DNA from: a virus
Virus record (IMG/VR): IMGVR_UViG_3300025112_005126
Span: 1-54,122 of that record
Strand: one strand, 5' to 3'
DNA: 54,122 nucleotides
Part shown: positions 34,795 to 40,858 of the stretch, one piece after another
Layout of the letters: every line of letters begins with the position of its first letter
How positions within the stretch are numbered: the stretch's first letter is position 1
Made by a program: the position numbers and the translations under genes
The notes under the pieces: model-generated
What the model saw: the letters and a program-made list of their open reading frames with translations, nothing else
The model's database searches: none
What the model was told of the DNA's origin: nothing

Positions 34795-35594
34795 TTATCT
34801 TAAACGATGGTTGCTCTTTTTCACGTAACCGAAAGGAAATCGTGCCGCCGGGCCGAAAGCGGCTCAATGGCCGCCGGGAATCGTATTGTGTGTTCTTACC
34901 CGATATGATAGACGCACATAATATTGCTCGAAGCGCCTCTGGTATTGAGAGTTGGGGTTTGACTAACTGGTTAAAACATAATAATAAGAACACAGCGGTA
35001 ACGCATTTTATTTATCAAATACCTTCCCCATCGCGACAGATTTTATGGCCCGAATTAAATGATGAAGATTTTTTAAAAGCTCCATATATCCAATCTTTTG
35101 ACCAATCAGGCCGTCATGGGACGTATATCTTATATTGGGACTGGATAATGTCACTAAAAGTATTATTAGAGAGAGGCGGTATCGGCCCAACCGGCGTGCC
35201 TTACGCTTCAGCCAAACATAAACTTAATACTAAAATGAACAAACTTAATGTACATAAGCTATTAGTAAAAGTCTTTGAACATAAAGAGAGATACTTAATA
35301 AAAGGTTTAATCGAAACCGAAAAAATTGTAAATCTTATACGTGAAGCCTATTCTGATATAAAAATTATATTTTTACGATACGAGGAATCCTCGCGTCCAT
35401 TAATTTATGAATTTTGTAAAGATTTTTATAAAAATATGTTACCAGATTATTGTAAGAAAAATGATATTACATATATATATGAAGAAAATTTTAATACAAA
35501 ATGGTTTAATGCAAATGGCTTATGCGCTGATGGGAGACATACCAATGAAGCAGGTGCTAAAGTAATAGCAGATAAAATAAAGGAGTATTTGTAA
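34791..35594 (+). CDS. SGNH-hydrolase-like paralogue 5
   Basis: 267 aa. Block I NDGCSFSRN with Ser9, followed by a very G+C-rich coding patch (about 34842-34880) giving an Arg/Pro-rich loop (EIVPPGRKRLNGRRES). Then [31 protein letters not shown]. The centre is long and hydrophobic. Block V D247-x2-H250 (DGRHTNEAG) is present, with Thr replacing Pro. Coupled to paralogue 4 by ATGA overlap. Complete catalytic set. Confidence 0.74.
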   Translation: MIILNDGCSFSRNRKEIVPPGRKRLNGRRESYCVFLPDMIDAHNIARSASGIESWGLTNWLKHNNKNTAVTHFIYQIPSPSRQILWPELNDEDFLKAPYIQSFDQSGRHGTYILYWDWIMSLKVLLERGGIGPTGVPYASAKHKLNTKMNKLNVHKLLVKVFEHKERYLIKGLIETEKIVNLIREAYSDIKIIFLRYEESSRPLIYEFCKDFYKNMLPDYCKKNDITYIYEENFNTKWFNANGLCADGRHTNEAGAKVIADKIKEYL

Positions 35595-36421
35595 TGGATA
35601 ATACGACAACTTTTGTACCTGGTGGTAATTGGGATTTTAATTTCAATAGTACTGATAAAGAGAATATAGAATATAAAATATTAAGCGCCGGATGCTCTTT
35701 TACAAAATGTGAGAAGCTTCCGGAAGGTAATAATTTTGGCGGATATTCTTATTGTGATTACTTACCGGGGAAAGTATACAACATTGGTGAACCTGGCGCT
35801 GGAATTACAAAACATTTAATAGAGAATTTTGTCCGAGAAAATGAAGGTATAGAATTAACACATTTTATCTATCAAGTACCATCACCGGCTCGCCAGCCTA
35901 TAGATTTAAATGAGCAAAGAGACTCACAGTTTCATATTCGAGAAAACATCCCGGAGAAAGAAATAATAACTCATGGGTACCAGGGTACAACATTAAATAA
36001 AAATAATATATGGAATACGTTAGTATTATTTTGCTCGGACAGAGAAACTGGTAGATGGAGAAAAATCGAATCTATAACCAGTAAACGTCTTACGGAAATT
36101 TTTACTAATCATGAAAAATATTTAAATAAAGCTATAGATATAGTTAATATTAATGTTAATTTAATTCGAGAGAGATACCCTAATATTAAAATAATATTTT
36201 TACGGTATGAAGTCAATACCATTCCGTTACTTAATGCATTTTGTAAAGATTGGTATAAGAATACTTTAAACGATTACTGTAAGCGAAAAAATATTCCATA
36301 TATCTATGAAGAAAATTTTAATACAAAATGGTTTAAAAATAACAATATGACAACGGATAGTGTGCATCCCGATAAAGAAGGTACTAGAATAATTGCAGAT
36401 AAAATAAAAGAGTATTTATGA
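35594..36421 (+). CDS. SGNH-hydrolase-like paralogue 6
   Basis: 275 aa, with a 30-residue N-terminal extension (MDNTTTFVPGGNWDFN) before block I SAGCSFTKC (Ser35). It mixes features of both subfamilies: GCSFT and DLNE after RQP as in the second, but SYCDYLPG, LTHFIYQVPS and an intact block V Asp-His (D255, H258; DSVHPDKEG) as in the first. Start overlaps the previous stop by one base (TAATG), with AAGGAG 8 bases upstream. Looks like an intermediate or mosaic member. Confidence 0.73.
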   Translation: MDNTTTFVPGGNWDFNFNSTDKENIEYKILSAGCSFTKCEKLPEGNNFGGYSYCDYLPGKVYNIGEPGAGITKHLIENFVRENEGIELTHFIYQVPSPARQPIDLNEQRDSQFHIRENIPEKEIITHGYQGTTLNKNNIWNTLVLFCSDRETGRWRKIESITSKRLTEIFTNHEKYLNKAIDIVNINVNLIRERYPNIKIIFLRYEVNTIPLLNAFCKDWYKNTLNDYCKRKNIPYIYEENFNTKWFKNNNMTTDSVHPDKEGTRIIADKIKEYL

Positions 36422-37164
36422 TATACAATATATTGTGCGCTGGGTGTTCTTTTACTCACGGAAATAAAAAATATCATCTTAACAATAAGCCGGCGGATTG
36501 GTATCCGTATGCTAATTTTCTACCTGGTCGTACGTATAATATTGGAAAATGTGGTCACGGTATTTCTCCTAAATATTTTAGGCTATTTTTTAAACAATAC
36601 AAAGAAGAAAAGCTAACACACGTTGTTTATCAAGTACCTAGCCCGATTCGACAGCCTGTAGATTTAAATGATTATGATGAAGATCATTTTAGACTTAGAG
36701 TTGGAGGAAGTGATAAGTATGATGCTGTAAACGGTTATACTTATATACATCAAGATGGTCAATTGGAGGAAGCAAGAATCAATGATGCTGTATGGCATCC
36801 AGGAAACAAACCAACAGTATATAGTCAATTAAGAGAATTCAACATACAGGTTTTTGATAAAAAAGATCAATATCTTGAAAAAGCTATAGATATAGTTAAT
36901 ATTAATGTTAAATTAATTAGAGAAAACCAACCTAATGCGAAAATAATATTTTTACGTTATGAGGATACAAGAAAACCGTTACTGTATGAATTTTGTGAAG
37001 ATTTCTATAAGATCACGTTAGCTGATTATTGTAAAGAAAACGATATTTCATATATATATGAAGAAAATTTTAATACAAAATGGTTTAAAAAGAACAAATA
37101 TGGAATCCATCCTAATAAACCAGGTGCTAAATTGATAGCAGATAAAATAAAGGAGCATTTATGA
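36418..37164 (+). CDS. SGNH-like paralogue 7 (second subfamily)
   Basis: 248 aa. Block I CAGCSFTHGN (Ser11), short loop, WYPYANFLPG, YNIGKCGHGI, LTHVVYQVPSPIRQP, VDLNDYDEDHF. Variable centre of about 45 residues. The second half (from EFNIQVFDKKDQYLEKA) is almost identical in DNA to paralogue 8. Block V is YGIHPNKPG: His231 present, Asp absent. Its Shine-Dalgarno is the weaker AAAGAG. Recent duplication or gene conversion with paralogue 8 is likely. Confidence 0.74.
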   Translation: MIYNILCAGCSFTHGNKKYHLNNKPADWYPYANFLPGRTYNIGKCGHGISPKYFRLFFKQYKEEKLTHVVYQVPSPIRQPVDLNDYDEDHFRLRVGGSDKYDAVNGYTYIHQDGQLEEARINDAVWHPGNKPTVYSQLREFNIQVFDKKDQYLEKAIDIVNINVKLIRENQPNAKIIFLRYEDTRKPLLYEFCEDFYKITLADYCKENDISYIYEENFNTKWFKKNKYGIHPNKPGAKLIADKIKEHL

Positions 37165-37811
37165 TGTATAATATATTATGCGCCGGGTGTTCATTTACTG
37201 ACGGTAATTTTAGAAAATTCGCAAAATCAGATTGGTCCGCTAGTCATTCGTATGTTACTTTCTTACCCGATAACCCTCATAATATCGGGAGCGCTGGGGT
37301 TGGTATTTCTCCTAAATTATTTAGAAAATTTTTTAATGAACACAAAGAAGAAAAGCTAACACATGTTGTTTATCAAGTACCATCCCCTTCACGTCAACCT
37401 ATAGATTTAGATGATTATAATGAAGATAATTTAGGTCAATATTGGCGTTGTTTTATATTTAAACGTAAGAGTCAAAAAAGAGAATTCAACATACAGGTTT
37501 TTGATAAAAAAGATCAATATCTTAAAAAAGCTATGGAGCTGGTTGATATCAATGTTAAATTAATTAGAGAAAACCAACCTAATGCGAAAATAATATTTTT
37601 ACGTTATGAGGATACGAGAAGACCTTTACTGTATGAATTTACTAAAGGTTTTTATAAGACCATGTTAGCTGATTATTGTAAAGAAAACGATATTTCATAT
37701 ATATATGAAGAAAATTTTAATACAAAATGGTTTTTCAATAACAAATATGGAATCCATCCTAATAAAGTAGGTGCAAAGTTAATAGCAGATAAAATAAAGG
37801 AGTATTTGTAA
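37161..37811 (+). CDS. SGNH-like paralogue 8 (shortest, second subfamily)
   Basis: 216 aa, the smallest copy: the variable centre is reduced to about 15 residues (GQYWRCFIFKRKSQK). Block I CAGCSFTDGN (Ser11), SYVTFLPD, HNIGSAGVGI, LTHVVYQVPSPSRQP. The last half nearly repeats paralogue 7. Block V YGIHPNKVG lacks the Asp (His199 kept). It shows how little of the centre is needed to keep the fold, and so maps the dispensable insertion. Confidence 0.74.
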   Translation: MMYNILCAGCSFTDGNFRKFAKSDWSASHSYVTFLPDNPHNIGSAGVGISPKLFRKFFNEHKEEKLTHVVYQVPSPSRQPIDLDDYNEDNLGQYWRCFIFKRKSQKREFNIQVFDKKDQYLKKAMELVDINVKLIRENQPNAKIIFLRYEDTRRPLLYEFTKGFYKTMLADYCKENDISYIYEENFNTKWFFNNKYGIHPNKVGAKLIADKIKEYL

Positions 37812-38629
37812 TGTATAATATATTATGCGCTGGTTGTTCATTTACGGCCGGGTGGAACCATACTAGCAATTTAGCTATTATTGATCGTCCTGTGGAGGAT
37901 CGGTCTAAGGTCAGTACTGATATTCCGTCAGACATTGGCACTAGTTTGATTCCCACAGATTATGTATACAGACACCCTAAGGATAAGTACGAAGTTTCGA
38001 TCGAAGTAAAGGATTTTGTACGAAACCCATATGTCTCTTATACTAATTATTTACCCGAGACAACATATAATATAGGCAGACCAGCTAGTGGTATTCAAAG
38101 TCAAGATATATCGAGATTTATTAAACGAAATAGAGATATACATTTAACTCATTTTATTTATCAAGTACCAAGTCCTGCTAGACAACCAAAACAATTAAAT
38201 CATCCTTATATGTGGCCTTTTTGTGGTCGGGAAAATGATATTCTTTGGTCTGCAGGTAAAAAAAATAGAACGGTATGGCGATTGTTAAAGGGAGGTAATA
38301 TAGATATATTTAAGAATCAACATTTATTTTTAAACAGAGCTCTACGTAAAGTTGATAACAATGTTAACATTATTCGACAACAACATCCTGACATAAAAAT
38401 TATATTTTTACGTTATGAAGAATCCCGACACCCGTTGATCGCTGAATTTTGTGAACCTTTTTATAAGGATATGTTACCACATTACTGTGAAGAAAATAAT
38501 ATTACGTATATATATGTAAATGAATTTAATACATTATTGTTCTACCGTGAGAATTTAACTATTGATAAAGTACATCCTAACATTAAAGGTGCAAAAATAA
38601 TTGCAAAAAGAATAAAGAAAGATTTATAA
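37811..38629 (+). CDS. SGNH-hydrolase-like paralogue 9
   Basis: 272 aa. Block I CAGCSFTAGW with Ser10, then the longest N-terminal variable loop (about 50 residues, with SNLAIIDRPVEDRSK). YVSYTNYLPE, YNIGRPASGI and LTHFIYQVPSPARQP follow. Block V D252-x2-H255 (DKVHPNIKG) is intact. The end differs (IAKRIKKDL), so it lacks AAGGAG, and the following copy has its own promoter box. Start is a TAATG overlap with paralogue 8. Confidence 0.73.
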   Translation: MYNILCAGCSFTAGWNHTSNLAIIDRPVEDRSKVSTDIPSDIGTSLIPTDYVYRHPKDKYEVSIEVKDFVRNPYVSYTNYLPETTYNIGRPASGIQSQDISRFIKRNRDIHLTHFIYQVPSPARQPKQLNHPYMWPFCGRENDILWSAGKKNRTVWRLLKGGNIDIFKNQHLFLNRALRKVDNNVNIIRQQHPDIKIIFLRYEESRHPLIAEFCEPFYKDMLPHYCEENNITYIYVNEFNTLLFYRENLTIDKVHPNIKGAKIIAKRIKKDL

Positions 38630-38635
38630 TAAATA
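38628..38635 (+). promoter_or_regulatory. Late promoter box AATAAATA, array copy 10
   Basis: Ends 5 bases before ATG 38641 (gap ATCGA-type, TCGAT), overlapping the stop region of paralogue 9. It would drive paralogue 10 and micro-protein 2, possibly running on into the genes beyond. Confidence 0.55.
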
Positions 38636-38640
38636 TCGAT

Positions 38641-39564
38641 ATGGTTATCTTAAACAATGGTTGTTCTTTTTCAGCTAAAAGCAAAATTAAATATGCTTTA
38701 AGTGGTGAAGGTAAACCCGGTGAAGGTCGCGTCCTACTCCGCAAAGATGGCAAAGTACGCCGGCATAAAGATTGGAACCTAATATCATATTGTGATTATT
38801 TACCAGGAGAAATACATAATATTGCTAAACACGGATCCGGTGTTGACGTAATACGGATTAAGACGTTTCTAGATTCTGTACACGAACGGTGGATTAAAAA
38901 AAATAAAGAATTAACGCATTTTATTTATCAAATTCCTCATCCCACTAGACAACCTATATTTGAAGAGCTAAAAGATGACGAAGAATTTTATAAAGCTACT
39001 TTACAAATTGATGAGGTTTGGGGTATTAAGGACGCACCATCTTACGTTGACCGAGCTGCTAAACACTCAACAGGTGATAGTGAACGGTTAACAGATGTGC
39101 TCAAGCTCCTAGGTCGGAGATTTAAGAGATTCGCGTTCGGTGAAAAATATATAGACACACCGTGGGATGAAATTCGAAAAAATGAGTATCTACAGCAAAA
39201 CTTTTTATGGCATCAAGTATGTAATGAAAATAAAATCTTCGGCCCGGATGAACGTGAAAGATATTTAAAGAAGGCACTTAATGGTGTAGACCAAAATGTT
39301 AATATGGTTCGTAATAAATGGCCAAATGTTAAAATTATATTTTTACGATATGAAGAGACTAAAATACCTTTAGTTTATGAGTATGGAAAAGATTGGTTTA
39401 AAAATACATTATCTAATTATTGCAAAAATAATAATATTACATATATATTTGAAGAGAACTTTAATACAAGATGGTTTCATGATAACGGTTTATGTGATGA
39501 TAAAAGACATGCCAATCACACCGGCGCTAAATTAATAGCAGATAAAATAAAGGAGCATTTATGA
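38641..39564 (+). CDS. SGNH-hydrolase-like paralogue 10 (longest)
   Basis: 307 aa. Block [11 protein letters not shown] (Ser9), a G+C-rich basic loop (GEGKPGEGRVLLRKDGK), [31 protein letters not shown]. Its centre is expanded to over 100 residues (LGRRFKRFAFGEKY and more). Block V D287-x2-H290 (DKRHANHTG) is intact. As with paralogue 1 it is followed in an ATGA overlap by a YPFW micro-protein, so copies 1 and 10 probably derive from a single SGNH + micro-protein unit. Confidence 0.75.
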   Translation: MVILNNGCSFSAKSKIKYALSGEGKPGEGRVLLRKDGKVRRHKDWNLISYCDYLPGEIHNIAKHGSGVDVIRIKTFLDSVHERWIKKNKELTHFIYQIPHPTRQPIFEELKDDEEFYKATLQIDEVWGIKDAPSYVDRAAKHSTGDSERLTDVLKLLGRRFKRFAFGEKYIDTPWDEIRKNEYLQQNFLWHQVCNENKIFGPDERERYLKKALNGVDQNVNMVRNKWPNVKIIFLRYEETKIPLVYEYGKDWFKNTLSNYCKNNNITYIFEENFNTRWFHDNGLCDDKRHANHTGAKLIADKIKEHL

Positions 39565-39668
39565 CATTTTTTTATAGAATAAAATTAAGATATCTTCAAT
39601 TCAAGCAATGGTTATTACGAAAGCTCGGAAAAGACGACGACGACGACAATACATATCCTTTCTGGTAA
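39561..39668 (+). CDS. Micro-protein 2 (35 aa, YPFW end)
   Basis: MTFFYRIKLRYLQFKQW, then a basic linker and KDDDDDNTYPFW. It has AAGGAG 5 bases upstream and overlaps paralogue 10 by 4 bases. Homologous to micro-protein 1 at 32133-32243: same order of basic amphipathic helix, acidic run and aromatic tail. Length is almost identical (35 versus 36). No known family comes to mind. Confidence 0.75.
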   Translation: MTFFYRIKLRYLQFKQWLLRKLGKDDDDDNTYPFW

Positions 39669-39673
39669 TTAAT

Positions 39674-39681
39674 TATAAATA
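39674..39681 (+). promoter_or_regulatory. Late promoter box TATAAATA
   Basis: Exact late octamer, followed by ATTAT and ATG 39687. The gap of 5 bases places the expected transcription start at the ATG itself. Confidence 0.62.
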
Positions 39682-39686
39682 ATTAT

Positions 39687-39863
39687 ATGAAATCTATTTT
39701 GTTGTGTGGTGGTAAAGCTTGTTGTCCGATGTTAGTACTACTTAAAGACAAAAAAACAATCCAAATTACAGATGATACAGGTAATACTGTTGAGATGGAT
39801 ATATCTCAAGCTAAATTAATTGATCAGGCTTTAAAAGATATTTTAAAGGAGGATAAATTATAA
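39687..39863 (+). CDS. Small Cys-containing protein, 58 aa
   Basis: MKSILLCGGKACCPMLVLL, then KKTIQITDDTGNTVEMD and a helical C-terminus. Three cysteines near the N-terminus (7, 12, 13) in a CGGKACCP motif might bind metal. The leaderless-type promoter is perfectly placed, and the end of the gene supplies AAAGGAGG for the next gene. I believe similar short CCP proteins occur in other marine T4-like phages but cannot name the family. Function unknown. Confidence 0.7.
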   Translation: MKSILLCGGKACCPMLVLLKDKKTIQITDDTGNTVEMDISQAKLIDQALKDILKEDKL

Positions 39864-40135
39864 TTTTTATTGATGTATTAGCGTGTATTGGTTTAATGTT
39901 TATTCTCAAATATGGTACTATTCTTAATTTCCCTAGAAGAATCATCACAAAAATATCTTTCATAAAGGAATTATTTAAATGTAGTTTATGCTTAGGCTTC
40001 TGGGCTGGTGTTATTGTATATTTTGTTAGTAAAAATGAATATATATTGTTTCCATTTGTAAGTGCTGGTGTATGTTGGATAATAGATAATTTCAATAATG
40101 TACTTCAATCGATTGAAATAGAGCTTGATAAATAA
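39863..40135 (+). CDS. Small membrane protein, probable non-ATG (AUU) start
   Basis: The first ATG (39896) gives 79 aa but has no ribosome-binding site. In the same frame an ATT codon at 39863 lies about 10 bases after a strong AAAGGAGG and overlaps the previous stop by one base, adding IDVLACIGL-type residues that complete an N-terminal membrane segment. A second membrane segment lies at ILFPFVSAGVCWII, and a Cys pair occurs in FKCSLCLGFWAG. AUU as start is rare (known for infC), so 39896 remains possible. Function unknown. Confidence 0.55.
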   Translation: MFIDVLACIGLMFILKYGTILNFPRRIITKISFIKELFKCSLCLGFWAGVIVYFVSKNEYILFPFVSAGVCWIIDNFNNVLQSIEIELDK

Positions 40136-40148
40136 TTATATATGATAG

Positions 40149-40176
40149 TTGATTATTTTTAGGTTTATTCTATAAT
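40149..40176 (+). promoter_or_regulatory. Sigma70-like promoter of queD
   Basis: TTGATT (40149-40154), 16-base spacer, TATAAT (40171-40176), then 6 bases to ATG 40183. It is the same layout as before folE, uvsY and gene 43, so preQ0 synthesis is probably turned on early with replication. A late box with a tiny reading frame (MIVDYF at 40142) lies just upstream and is probably chance. Confidence 0.62.
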
Positions 40177-40182
40177 GTATAT

Positions 40183-40671
40183 ATGAAGTTTACTAGTACG
40201 AAGATTCTTGAACTCGGTAGCTGTGCTTTTCGACAACCAAATGCCAGTCATTCTCATTGTAGATTTTTACATGGTTATAGATTAACAGCTAAATTCTGGT
40301 TCGGTACTAATCAATTAGACGAGAACCATTGGGTTGTAGATTTCGGCGGCTTAAGCCGTCTTAAAAACATTTTAAAAGATCAGTTTGATCATACAGCTTG
40401 TATTGCGGCAGATGATCCTGCACTACCTATTTTTGAAGAATTACAAAAAGCAGATGCATGTGATTTAAGAGTAATGCCTAATGGAACAGGTATTGAGAGA
40501 ATCGCTGAATATTGTCATAATATTGCTAATGATGTTATAAGAGAGCAAACCGAAGATAGATGTTGGGTAGATAAAGTTGAAGTATTTGAACATGAAAATA
40601 ACTCTGCTATTTACACCGAAAATATGGTTACTACCATGAGATTTGCTGAGAACGCTGGAAGTATTTGTTAA
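40183..40671 (+). CDS. queD: 6-carboxytetrahydropterin synthase QueD
   Basis: Second preQ0 enzyme, turning dihydroneopterin triphosphate to 6-carboxytetrahydropterin. Seen: SHSHCRFLHGY (Cys26 the likely catalytic Cys; His30), VVDFGGLSRLK, the FDHTA pair and the PNGTGIERIAEY segment with Glu105. In usual QueD the zinc-binding motif is HGH; here it reads HGY, so one zinc His appears replaced by Tyr or supplied from the His-rich stretch before it. Length 162 aa is slightly above E. coli QueD. It has its own promoter. Confidence 0.88.
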   Translation: MKFTSTKILELGSCAFRQPNASHSHCRFLHGYRLTAKFWFGTNQLDENHWVVDFGGLSRLKNILKDQFDHTACIAADDPALPIFEELQKADACDLRVMPNGTGIERIAEYCHNIANDVIREQTEDRCWVDKVEVFEHENNSAIYTENMVTTMRFAENAGSIC

Positions 40672-40672
40672 A

Positions 40673-40858
40673 ATGGGTAAAGGAAGTAAAAGACGCACAG
40701 GAGAAGATACAAATAGTATTGTTACTAATTGGGATGAAATTGACTGGGATCATACGCTTAAGGCTGCTGATCAGTATTTAAAATCTACTAAAGAAGAAGC
40801 TGATAAAAAGAAAAATGAACGAAAAAGAATCAACGATAATGATCGCGGACGGGACTGA
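40673..40858 (+). CDS. Hypothetical protein between queD and queE, 61 aa
   Basis: Starts at MGKGSKRRTGED (ATG 40673), one base after the queD stop; an upstream in-frame ATG at 40643 lies within queD and is less likely. Very polar: basic ends and a central NWDEIDWDHTLKAADQYL segment. It overlaps queE by 44 bases. Being wedged between two preQ0 genes hints at a linked role, but no family is recognised. Confidence 0.6.
   Translation: MGKGSKRRTGEDTNSIVTNWDEIDWDHTLKAADQYLKSTKEEADKKKNERKRINDNDRGRD

Larger units (their letters stand above)
31348..39564 (+). repeat. Tandem array of ten SGNH-like paralogues
   Basis: Ten head-to-tail genes share a plan: an N-terminal GCSFS/GCSFT, a variable loop, a Y-x-N-I-G-x2-G-x-G-I segment, LTHFIYQ(I/V)PSPxRQP, a variable centre, [18 protein letters not shown]-x-WF, then [18 protein letters not shown]. 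Ends are conserved to the DNA level while two internal segments vary strongly in length and base composition. Apparent transcription units, each led by a late-type box, are copy 1 + micro-protein, copy 2, copies 3-9, and copy 10 + micro-protein. The order of blocks fits SGNH/GDSL hydrolases. Confidence 0.88.

Noticed and set aside
34757-34993. 78-aa minus-strand frame in the array
   Set aside because: Antisense of paralogue 5; similar antisense frames recur only because the sense sequence repeats.
31348-39564. CRISPR array or diversity-generating retroelement as the cause of repeats
   Set aside because: Repeats are whole genes, not short spaced units; no cas genes, reverse transcriptase or template repeat is present.
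40142-40162. Late box GATAAATA followed by a six-codon frame (MIVDYF)
   Set aside because: Far too short to support; the box may be fortuitous or may serve queD, which has a better promoter of its own.
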